In this document: one piece after another, positions 1 to 6,806 of the stretch
How positions within the stretch are numbered: position 1 is the first letter of the stretch
Layout: each line of letters begins with the position of its first letter
From: Bacteroidales bacterium
GTDB lineage: Bacteria; Bacteroidota; Bacteroidia; Bacteroidales; Bacteroidaceae
Assembly (NCBI GenBank): GCA_012517855.1
Contig: JAAYUD010000089.1
Location: forward strand, 1 to 37,271
Length of the DNA stretch: 37,271 nt
Reading direction: 5' to 3'
Made by a program: the position numbers and the translations under genes
Notes under the pieces: generated by a model
Database searches by the model: none
What the model saw: the letters and a program-made list of their open reading frames with translations, nothing else
Told to the model about the DNA's origin: nothing

Positions 1-59
1 AGTTAAGCCCCGCTACGCCGATGGTACTGCCCGCAAAGTGGGAGAGTAGGTCGCCGCCG
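1..59 (+). rRNA. rrf: 5S ribosomal RNA, 3' part only
   Basis: The first bases match the 3' half of a bacterial 5S rRNA: the segment around GCCGATGGTACTGC and the closing GGGAGAGTAGGTCGCCGCC are the conserved loop and terminal regions. The 5' half lies outside the window, so an rRNA operon ends here, reading rightwards. The exact 3' end is approximate (57-60). Confidence 0.9.
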
Positions 60-65
60 TTTTAA

Positions 66-119
66 GAGGAAGGGTTCCGGTAATGCCGATCAGGCTGCCG
101 GAGCCCTTTCCTTCTTTTT
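66..119 (+). terminator. rRNA operon terminator
   Basis: A long G+C-rich stem (GGAAGGGTTCCGG pairing with CCGGAGCCCTTTCC, one bulge and one G-U pair) with a small inner GCC/GGC helix is followed by a T-rich run at 115-119. It sits directly after the 5S rRNA and fits a Rho-independent terminator of the rRNA operon. Confidence 0.85.
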
Positions 120-455
120 AGGCTATTTAGACTTTCATCCTCTTCCTCCTTTTCATTATATCCATCTTCTTTATCCTTATCATTTTATATTCCTCTTTAT
201 CATCATCCTTCTTTTCTGTATCCTCTTTTGGCTCACCGGTAAAATCAAGGTCTCCGTCTTTTGTCTGTTCTCCTCTTCTTTTACCTCCTTCTTCGTATCG
301 TATCTCGGTTCACAAGTAAAACCATAGTTATTTATAATCCGTAACTGCTAATCTATAAAGAAATAATAGTTTGTCACTTATTTGTATCTTAAACTTCCTG
401 TTTGTTATATCTAGTATAATTTGCTGATATTTATTATTCTTTTATTTATTTTCTC
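120..455. other. Non-coding gap with a pyrimidine-rich tract
   Basis: No convincing gene. From about 125 to 300 the plus strand is strongly pyrimidine-rich, with many short CTTC/TCCT/TCTT runs. The minus strand has one frame free of stops for about 60 codons, giving a Lys/Glu/Asp-rich sequence, but it has no good start codon and the composition alone could produce it. It separates the rRNA operon from the hydrogenase promoter. Confidence 0.4.
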
Positions 456-487
456 TTGGTTCTTAATTAGCTTAATTTGTATCTTTG
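456..487 (+). promoter_or_regulatory. Promoter of the hydrogenase operon
   Basis: A Bacteroidota-type promoter: TTG at 456-458, a 21-base spacer, and the -7 box TATCTTTG at 480-487. Transcription should start near 493, just before the ATG at 511. This rules out the upstream TTG at 421 as the start of the first gene. Confidence 0.7.
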
Positions 488-510
488 TCCGTCAACACTT
501 AGATATTACT

Positions 511-2418
511 ATGAAAATTCTATCCATAGAAGATCTTGAAAAGATTAGAGAAAGTGCGAAAAGTGCACTTTGTTTGCGCGAAGTGAGCAATAAAGTTGTG
601 GCGGAGAAAAGCTGCGGCTTGGCGTGTGGCACCAAACATTTGCAAATTCTTATTTGTGGAGGTACTGGTTGTAAGGCTTCTTCGAGTCATCTTATAGCTG
701 ATAATCTTAAAAAATGTATTAATGATGCTGGCATTGCCGATAAGGTTGATGTCATCACTACCGGTTGTTTCGGTTTTTGTGAAAAAGGCCCTATAGTGAA
801 AATTATTCCCGATAATACTTTCTATATTCAAGTAACTCTGGAAGATGTAGAAGAAATTGTCAAAGAACATATTATTGCTGGGAAACGAATTGAACGTTTA
901 TTATATGTTGATCCTAAGACGGAAAAATCCGTTAGTGATTCGAAGCATATGGATTTTTATCGTAAACAGAAACGTATTGCTTTGCGTAATTGCGGTTTTA
1001 TTGATCCTGAAAATATAGAAGAATATATAGCGCGGTATGGCTATTCTGCATTAGCAGACTGTTTATTAAAACGTAAACCGGCCGATGTGATTGATATTAT
1101 TAAGAAATCCGGTTTGCGTGGACGTGGTGGTGGAGGTTTTCCTACTGGTGTTAAATGGGAGTTGACAGCTCGTCAAAAAGCAGATATGAAATATGTGGTA
1201 TGTAATGCGGACGAAGGTGATCCTGGTGCTTTTATGGATCGTTCGATTATGGAAGGTGATCCTCACTCCATTGTAGAAGCAATGACTATTTGCGGATATT
1301 CGATCGGTGCTTCTCAAGGTTTGGTATATATTCGTGCTGAATATCCTTTGGCTGTACGTCGTTTGCAAGTAGCCATTAAACAGGCTCGTGAATATGGATT
1401 TTTGGGTGAACATATTCTCGGGACCAATTTTGGTTTTGATATCAATATTCGTTATGGTGCGGGGGCTTTCGTCTGTGGTGAAGAAACAGCTCTTATTCAC
1501 TCAATGGAGGGCAAACGTGGTGAACCTACTTTAAAACCTCTTTTCCCTGCCGAGTCGGGTTATAAGGGAAAGCCTACGAATGTGAATAATGTGGAAACTT
1601 TTGCCAACATACCTATTATCATTAATAAAGGAGCAGAATGGTTTGCTTCTATTGGTTCTGAGAAATCTAAAGGTACTAAGGTGTTTGCTCTTGCAGGTAA
1701 GATTAATAATGTAGGACTGATTGAAGTTCCTATGGGAACAACATTGCGTGAAGTGATATATGAAATAGGAGGAGGGATAAAGGATGGTAAGAAATTTAAG
1801 GCTGTTCAGACCGGTGGTCCTTCTGGAGGATGTCTGACAGAGAAGCATTTGGATACGCCCATTGATTTTGATAACTTGATTAAGGTAGGTTCGATGATGG
1901 GGTCGGGTGGTATGATTGTAATGGACGAAGATGACTGTATGGTTTCTGTAGCTCGTTTTTATCTTGATTTTACGGTTGGTGAATCATGTGGCAAATGTAC
2001 CCCTTGTCGCATAGGCAATAAACGTTTGCTTGAAATCTTGAATAAGATAACTCAAGGTAACGGTACAGAAAAGGATATACAGACTTTGCAGACATTGGGA
2101 AAAGTTATAAAAGATACGGCTTTATGTGGCTTGGGACAGACTTCTCCGAATCCAGTGCTTTCTACGTTGGATAATTTTTATGACGAGTATTTGGAGCATG
2201 TGTACGATAAAAAATGTCGTGCCAAGCAATGTAAATCTCTTCTTACTTATCATATTAATCCAGAACTTTGTATAGGTTGCCATTTGTGTGCAAAAAAATG
2301 TCCTGCGGATGCTATTGTTGGAACGCCACGTAAACCTCATACCATACTTCCTGAAAAATGTATAAAGTGTGGAATGTGTATGTCGCATTGTAAATTCAAA
2401 GCAATCTCTGTATGTTAA
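511..2418 (+). CDS. hydB: [FeFe]-hydrogenase NuoF-like flavoprotein subunit (HydB/HndC type)
   Basis: This 635-residue subunit carries the NAD(H)/FMN site of a multimeric cytoplasmic [FeFe]-hydrogenase. An N-terminal thioredoxin-like [2Fe-2S] domain has Cys49, Cys54, Cys86 and Cys90. The NuoF core has the glycine-rich GRGGGGFPTG motif at about residue 204, followed by the SLBB and iron-sulfur region with Cys493, Cys496, Cys499 and Cys539. The C-terminus adds two ferredoxin-type [4Fe-4S] motifs, the first starting at Cys587. This architecture is typical of trimeric NADH- and ferredoxin-linked enzymes that couple H2 formation to both carriers. The ATG at 511 is chosen because a promoter -7 box ends at 487; the longer frame from TTG 421 would begin upstream of the transcript and adds an unrelated hydrophobic leader. 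It is first in an operon with the catalytic subunit 12 bases downstream. Electron bifurcation or confurcation is inferred from family membership. Confidence 0.92.
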   Translation: MKILSIEDLEKIRESAKSALCLREVSNKVVAEKSCGLACGTKHLQILICGGTGCKASSSHLIADNLKKCINDAGIADKVDVITTGCFGFCEKGPIVKIIPDNTFYIQVTLEDVEEIVKEHIIAGKRIERLLYVDPKTEKSVSDSKHMDFYRKQKRIALRNCGFIDPENIEEYIARYGYSALADCLLKRKPADVIDIIKKSGLRGRGGGGFPTGVKWELTARQKADMKYVVCNADEGDPGAFMDRSIMEGDPHSIVEAMTICGYSIGASQGLVYIRAEYPLAVRRLQVAIKQAREYGFLGEHILGTNFGFDINIRYGAGAFVCGEETALIHSMEGKRGEPTLKPLFPAESGYKGKPTNVNNVETFANIPIIINKGAEWFASIGSEKSKGTKVFALAGKINNVGLIEVPMGTTLREVIYEIGGGIKDGKKFKAVQTGGPSGGCLTEKHLDTPIDFDNLIKVGSMMGSGGMIVMDEDDCMVSVARFYLDFTVGESCGKCTPCRIGNKRLLEILNKITQGNGTEKDIQTLQTLGKVIKDTALCGLGQTSPNPVLSTLDNFYDEYLEHVYDKKCRAKQCKSLLTYHINPELCIGCHLCAKKCPADAIVGTPRKPHTILPEKCIKCGMCMSHCKFKAISVC

Positions 2419-2430
2419 TCAGAAAAAACT

Positions 2431-4197
2431 ATGGAACAGAAAAAAGTTACATTACGAATAGACAATCATTCAATTACAGTTCCGGATGGAACCACTATTC
2501 TTGAAGCTGCTCAAGAAATAGGTATCAATATACCTACTCTTTGCCATATTGATTTGAAAGGTATGTGCATCAACAATCACCCTGCGTCATGTCGGATTTG
2601 TGTTGTTGAAGTGGAAGGCAGACGTAATTTGGCTCCTTCTTGTGCTACCAAATGTATGGACGGTATGGTGGTACATACTAGTAATCTTAGAGTAATGAAT
2701 GCTCGCAAGGTTGTTGCCGAATTAATCTTTTCGGATCATCCTAACGAATGCCTTACTTGTCCCAAATCCGGTGATTGTGAGTTGCAAAGTCTGGCAAAAC
2801 GTTTTAATATTTGTGAGATGCCTTTTGCTGGTGGTGAGCTCTCTTTAAGAAAGAGAGAAGTAACTGCCTCTATTGTTCGTAACATGGATAAATGCATCTT
2901 CTGCCGTCGGTGTGAAACTGTTTGTAATGATGTCCAGACAGTAGGTGCTCTTGGAGCCGTTCGTCGTGGTTTCAACACAACTATTGCTCCCGCTTTCGAT
3001 AAGAATTTAAGCGAAAGTGAGTGTACTTATTGCGGTCAGTGTGTCGCTGTTTGTCCTGTCGGTGCGCTCACAGAGCGTGATAATACTAATAAACTGATAG
3101 ACGATTTGGCCGATCCGGATAAGGTCGTTATTGTTCAGACGGCACCGGCTGTTCGGGTGGCGTTGGGCGAAGAATTCGGTTATCCGGCTGGAACGATAGT
3201 TACCGGCAAGATGGTTTATGCACTTCGTGAATTAGGTTTTGATTATGTTTTTGATACAGATTTCGCTGCTGATCTTACTATCATGGAAGAAGGGGCTGAA
3301 TTACTCGACCGTTTGACGCGATATTTGGATGGAGATCGTTCTGTGTGCTTGCCTATTTTAACCTCTTGTTGCCCTGCGTGGGTGAACTTCTTTGAACATC
3401 AATTTCCCGATTTGTTAGACATCCCTTCAACAGCGCGTTCTCCGCAACAAATGTTTGGTTCGATTGCTAAATCTTATTGGGCCGAGAAGGTAGGTATTCC
3501 TCGTGAGAAAATAGTTGTTGTATCTGTTATGCCTTGTTTGGCAAAGAAATATGAATGTGATCGTGACGAATTTAAAGTGAAAGGTAATCCTGATGTGGAT
3601 TATTCTATATCTACTCGAGAGCTGGCAACATTAATTAAACGGGCTAATATCGGATTCCGCTTATTGCCGGATAGTGATTTTGATCAACCTTTGGGCGATT
3701 CTACAGGGGCTGGCGTTATTTTTGGTACTACCGGTGGAGTAATGGAAGCCGCCCTCCGTTCCGTTTATGAAATATATACCGGTTCGAAATTGAATAAGGT
3801 AGATTTTCAGCAGGTGAGAGGATTGGAAGGTATTCGTCGTGCAACGATCGATTTAAATGGCTTTGATTTGAAAGTAGGTATTGCCCATGGTCTGGGAAAT
3901 GCTCGTCACCTGCTTAATGATATACGACTTGGCATTAACGATTACCATGTGATAGAGATAATGGCCTGTCCGGGTGGATGCATTGGTGGTGGCGGTCAAC
4001 CCCTACATCATGGTGATGTTGATATTATTTATGCCCGTCAACGTGCCTTGTATAGAGAAGATGCCAGTAAGCCTTTGCGGAAATCTCATGAGAATCCCTT
4101 TATTCAGAGTTTGTATGAAGAATATCTCAGCAAACCTCTTAGCCAGAAAGCTCATGCTTTGCTGCATACTCATTATTTTAATAAGTCTATAGATTAA
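2431..4197 (+). CDS. hydA: [FeFe]-hydrogenase catalytic subunit (HydA/HndD type, group A)
   Basis: The catalytic subunit, 588 residues, reduces protons or oxidises H2 at the H-cluster. Domains in order: a plant-type [2Fe-2S] ferredoxin (Cys in CHIDLKGMC and SCRICVVEVEG), a His-ligated [4Fe-4S] segment (HPNECLTCPKSGDCELQ), two [4Fe-4S] motifs (CIFCRRCETVC and CTYCGQCVAVC), then the H-cluster domain. The three signatures are intact: TSCCPAW at 311-317, MPCLAKKYE from 367, and MACPGGCIGGGGQP from 511. The expected ligands are Cys314, Cys369, Cys513 and Cys517, with Cys313 as the proton-relay residue. A small-subunit-like tail follows. The H-cluster needs the HydE, HydF and HydG maturases, none of which is in this window, so they must be encoded elsewhere for activity. 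It sits between the NuoF-like and NuoE-like subunits in one operon. Confidence 0.95.
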   Translation: MEQKKVTLRIDNHSITVPDGTTILEAAQEIGINIPTLCHIDLKGMCINNHPASCRICVVEVEGRRNLAPSCATKCMDGMVVHTSNLRVMNARKVVAELIFSDHPNECLTCPKSGDCELQSLAKRFNICEMPFAGGELSLRKREVTASIVRNMDKCIFCRRCETVCNDVQTVGALGAVRRGFNTTIAPAFDKNLSESECTYCGQCVAVCPVGALTERDNTNKLIDDLADPDKVVIVQTAPAVRVALGEEFGYPAGTIVTGKMVYALRELGFDYVFDTDFAADLTIMEEGAELLDRLTRYLDGDRSVCLPILTSCCPAWVNFFEHQFPDLLDIPSTARSPQQMFGSIAKSYWAEKVGIPREKIVVVSVMPCLAKKYECDRDEFKVKGNPDVDYSISTRELATLIKRANIGFRLLPDSDFDQPLGDSTGAGVIFGTTGGVMEAALRSVYEIYTGSKLNKVDFQQVRGLEGIRRATIDLNGFDLKVGIAHGLGNARHLLNDIRLGINDYHVIEIMACPGGCIGGGGQPLHHGDVDIIYARQRALYREDASKPLRKSHENPFIQSLYEEYLSKPLSQKAHALLHTHYFNKSID

Positions 4198-4216
4198 TTT
4201 CAATAGAATAAGTATT

Positions 4217-4693
4217 ATGGCAGATATAAAAATTGCATGTACGGTTATAGCTCAAGTTAAATCCATTTGCGATAAATATGGAAATGATCCAGGCGAATTA
4301 ATAAATATACTTCATGAAACTCAGCATTTGTTGGGGTACCTTCCTGAAGATGTGCAACGTGTTATTGCGCGTAAGCTGAATATTCCAGTTTCAAAAGTAT
4401 ATGGAGTTGTTACATTCTATACTTTTTTTACAATGTCTCCTAAAGGGAAACATCCTATTTCTGTTTGTTTGGGAACCGCTTGTTATGTTCGTGGCTCAGA
4501 AAAATTGCTGGAAGAGTTTAAACGTGTGTTGGGGATTGATGTTGGTGAAACAACTCCTGATGGCAAATTTTCACTTGATTGTTTGCGATGTGTTGGTGCT
4601 TGTGGATTGGCTCCTGTCGTAATGGTTGGAGAGAAAGTGTATGGGCGGTTACAGCCCGAAAGTGTAAAGAAAATCATTGAAGAGCTTGAGTAG
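4217..4693 (+). CDS. hydC: [FeFe]-hydrogenase NuoE-like [2Fe-2S] subunit (HydC/HndA type)
   Basis: A 158-residue thioredoxin-fold [2Fe-2S] protein of the NuoE family. The cluster ligands are visible as CLGTAC (Cys84, Cys89) and CVGAC (Cys125, Cys129), with the usual helical N-terminal half and the conserved VYGVVTFYTFF stretch at about residues 61-71. It completes the HydABC-type trimer by passing electrons between the flavin subunit and the other clusters. It begins 19 bases after the catalytic gene, so the three are almost certainly co-transcribed. A NuoE from a respiratory complex I is unlikely, because no other nuo genes flank it. Confidence 0.92.
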   Translation: MADIKIACTVIAQVKSICDKYGNDPGELINILHETQHLLGYLPEDVQRVIARKLNIPVSKVYGVVTFYTFFTMSPKGKHPISVCLGTACYVRGSEKLLEEFKRVLGIDVGETTPDGKFSLDCLRCVGACGLAPVVMVGEKVYGRLQPESVKKIIEELE

Positions 4694-4748
4694 AAGATTT
4701 TTTGTTGTTAGTCAATATAATAATGTGTTTGTGTATTACATTTTGTAC

Positions 4749-4785
4749 AAAAGCTTCGGACTTTGTGAAAAATCCGAAGCTTTAG
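4749..4785 (+). terminator. Probable terminator after the hydrogenase operon
   Basis: A perfect 11-bp stem (AAAGCTTCGGA at 4750-4760 with TCCGAAGCTTT at 4773-4783) closes a 12-base loop about 55 bases after the last hydrogenase stop codon. The T-run is short, only three, so termination efficiency is uncertain. Confidence 0.65.
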
Positions 4786-5108
4786 AAAGTCTCTTTTCTA
4801 ACGCTGAAACAGCTTTGTGTATGACTCATTCTTTTTTCTTATTTTATAAATTTTGATTAAAGAAATAGCAAACGTGAAAGAGGTAATTCGGCATTTTGTA
4901 TAAGTATGTGATATGAAAGAAAGAGGGATGCTATGATAGATTTTCGTGGAATAAGCAAATCTGGTGATCAATTAGTTGCTAGTGAATTAAATAGATCTGT
5001 TGCTCTGTATTGAATATTAGAATGTGCGTCTGGCCGATAATATAAAAAAGAGAGTGTGTCTCTCGACAATCTCTCTTCTAAAATTAACTTTAAATCTAAA
5101 TCTCTATG
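4786..5108. other. Non-coding region with alternative hairpins
   Basis: No open frame of note. The right part has a GAGAG segment at 5050-5054 that can pair with CTCTC at 5060-5064, or as part of a longer helix (AAGAGAG with CTCTCTT, 5048-5077). These two structures exclude each other. A terminator follows at 5109. The arrangement resembles an untranslated regulatory RNA or leader, but no family was recognised and no clear promoter box was found upstream. Confidence 0.35.
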
Positions 5109-5141
5109 AAAAAAACGTGCCGTAAAGGTACGTTTTTTTTT
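5109..5141 (+). terminator. Strong intrinsic terminator
   Basis: A 13-bp stem (AAAAAAACGTGCC with GGTACGTTTTTTT, one G-U pair) and GTAAA loop end in nine T residues. An ATG at 5106-5108 directly precedes the stem and opens a 22-codon frame running through the hairpin. No gene ends just upstream, so the terminator may belong to a small RNA or an attenuated leader. Confidence 0.7.
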
Positions 5142-5315
5142 GAAAGTTGTTATTCTCCAATTTGTATTTCATAACGATTTAAGATTTATTATATTTCTTC
5201 TTTTTCTCAATATTATGAAGAAATAAAATATATTTCTGTTTCCTTCTTTTGCTTATGCAGTATTAAGCTATTGTTTGTATTTAATAATATAAAGACACTA
5301 ATAAACATAATTGAT

Positions 5316-5723
5316 ATGATGAAAACAAAAACTCTGTGTAGAACACTTTTTTTGTTGCTTGTGTTTTTTATGACAGCTTGCAGCAATGATGATAACGTAG
5401 ATATTGATCAATTGGCTGGAGAATGGGGTGTAGTTAATAATGATCCCAATATTCCTATAGATTGTCCTAAATGGTATTTATTTAAGCCAGACAATGTATG
5501 TATTGTGTATTACAATAGCTTTTTGGATACAGAATCAAAGAAAGACAGTTGTATTTATATTGTGAGCAAAGATGGAAGACTTCTTACAATATACAATCTC
5601 AATAAATATGTTGAACAGTGGAAAATATCCAAACTAAATTCTAGCAAAATGACGTGGAAAAGTCTTTCGGCAATCAATGGATTCTTAAACGAGGAATTGG
5701 TCCGGTCGACTCATCGAGACTAG
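5316..5723 (+). CDS. Small putative surface lipoprotein, lipocalin-like
   Basis: A 135-residue protein with a lipoprotein signal peptide: Lys/Arg-containing start, hydrophobic FLLLVFFM segment, then TAC with the lipidated Cys at residue 22. The residues after the Cys, SNDD, resemble the acidic export signal that sends Bacteroidota lipoproteins to the outer face of the outer membrane. The mature part begins with LAGEWGVV and continues with alternating beta-type stretches (KWYLFKPDNVCIVYY), similar to the lipocalin-like lipoproteins common in this phylum. Function is unknown. ATG 5316 is chosen because it places the signal peptide at the N-terminus; the longer frame from TTG 5271 does not. The gene stands alone, convergent with the hydrolase gene at 6118. 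Confidence 0.7.
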   Translation: MMKTKTLCRTLFLLLVFFMTACSNDDNVDIDQLAGEWGVVNNDPNIPIDCPKWYLFKPDNVCIVYYNSFLDTESKKDSCIYIVSKDGRLLTIYNLNKYVEQWKISKLNSSKMTWKSLSAINGFLNEELVRSTHRD

Positions 5724-5880
5724 AGATCTATTGAATGTTGTCTTTCTCTGCGGAGCGTATCTTGTATCATATTTTGGAGTCGCAAGACTTTTTTCAGATA
5801 TACTAACTATCTTTTAAAGAAAATGACCAAGTGTTGTTGTCATTACTTATGGAGGTATTTTCAATTATCTATTTATAGAC

Positions 5881-5908
5881 CTTGCGACTCACGGGCGTGA
5901 GTCGCAAG
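5881..5908. repeat. Perfect 28-base palindrome (unit 1 of a cluster)
   Basis: Arms of 13 bases (CTTGCGACTCACG and CGTGAGTCGCAAG) flank a GG centre. The inner 20 bases are the exact reverse complement of the inner 20 bases of the next palindrome. It lies between two convergent genes. Confidence 0.95.
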
Positions 5909-5968
5909 TTTCGTCCTTATGTTTTTTCCGACTCACGCCCGTGAGTCGGAAAAAACATAAGGACGAAA
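5909..5968. repeat. Perfect 60-base palindrome (unit 2), carrying TTTCGTCCTTAT
   Basis: Two 29-base arms match perfectly around a CC centre. The outer part of each arm carries TTTCGTCCTTATG or its complement, which recurs at 23220-23301. The inner part is the CGACTCACG core shared with the preceding palindrome. As RNA it would form a very stable hairpin in either direction, so it could act as a two-way terminator for the convergent genes around it. Confidence 0.95.
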
Positions 5969-5987
5969 TGATCATGTGATCATTTCG
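5964..5987. repeat. Perfect 24-base palindrome (unit 3), overlapping unit 2
   Basis: CGAAATGATCA and TGATCATTTCG form 11-base arms around TG. The left arm uses the CGAAA that also ends unit 2, so the two hairpins compete for the same bases. Confidence 0.9.
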
Positions 5988-6117
5988 CAGTTTTGAAAAC
6001 GAAAGAATGTTGCATCCTTTGATACATGATGTATGGATGTATGTTCTTTGGTCGCTTTTGTTTTATAGATTGGCGAGGAATTATGTTGCCGTATCTCAAC
6101 AATCTTTGGATGCGGGG

Positions 6118-6801
6118 CTAGTCTTCTTTTATTTTCAGCTGCTCTGCCACTTTTTTCATTTGTTGTTCAGAGTATCCTCTGAGTGATTCAAAAAAGTGAG
6201 CGTGAGAGATAGTTAGAGGTTTAAGATGCCCGGGATATACTATCATTGAAGGATATTTTATGAATAAGGAGTAGAAGGCGAGAGTCTTTCGTAGGTCTTC
6301 TTTAGAGCCTCCACTCAGATTGGTATAGGTACGGATGTTTGGCACATAGTTGTCTCCCGTAAAGAGAGCTTCATTATCAATGCGAATGGTTGTAGAGCCA
6401 AGACTGTGTCCTAGAGTTAAGTAGAAATAGATAGAGTGGCCTCTCCAGTTGAGTTGTTCTCCGTCTTCAATTATTTTATCTGCCGGCGCCACCTCGAATG
6501 GTTTACCTTCTGTCCAGTATGCCGAATAGTTTCCTCGCGAATGCTGAATTAGTTCGTTGCACTTTTCGCTACAGTATAGTGGGGCATTTGTTTGCTTGTG
6601 TATAGCATTGACTCCGGCACAATGGTCAAAGTGCTCGTGAGTTAGTAGAATAAAATCGATCTTTAAGTCTCTTGATTGGATATAATTCAGTAGCTCTTCG
6701 CTGTCGGCTGTTCCTGCATCGATAACAATAGCACCGCTGCCGTCCGATATGATATAGCAATTGGACGACACCGGTGCATTGATTAATCTTTCGATTTTCA
6801 T
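6118..6801 (-). CDS. MBL-fold metal-dependent hydrolase
   Basis: A 227-residue cytoplasmic metallo-beta-lactamase-fold protein of the glyoxalase II-like group. The metal-binding motif THEHFDH gives His55, His57, Asp59 and His60. Further expected ligands are His132 (LGHSLGS), Asp150 (FTGDNY) and His192 (YPGHLKP). The set is complete, so it should be an active dinuclear metallohydrolase. It is shorter than a full glyoxalase II and lacks an obvious glutathione-binding tail, so the substrate cannot be named; a thioester is plausible. Its start is five bases after the purL stop codon on the same strand, so it is probably co-transcribed with purL, though no functional link is obvious. Confidence 0.85.
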   Translation of the reverse strand: MKIERLINAPVSSNCYIISDGSGAIVIDAGTADSEELLNYIQSRDLKIDFILLTHEHFDHCAGVNAIHKQTNAPLYCSEKCNELIQHSRGNYSAYWTEGKPFEVAPADKIIEDGEQLNWRGHSIYFYLTLGHSLGSTTIRIDNEALFTGDNYVPNIRTYTNLSGGSKEDLRKTLAFYSLFIKYPSMIVYPGHLKPLTISHAHFFESLRGYSEQQMKKVAEQLKIKED

Positions 6802-6806
6802 CGATT

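Noticed and set aside
421-510. N-terminal hydrophobic extension of the NuoF-like subunit from TTG 421
   Set aside because: A promoter -7 box at 480-487 lies inside it, and the NuoF-like family starts near the ATG at 511.
4217-4693. Part of respiratory complex I (nuoE)
   Set aside because: No other nuo genes flank it, and it follows the H-cluster subunit in one operon.
5881-5987. CRISPR array
   Set aside because: The repeats are back-to-back palindromes of unequal length with no regular spacers, and no cas genes are present.
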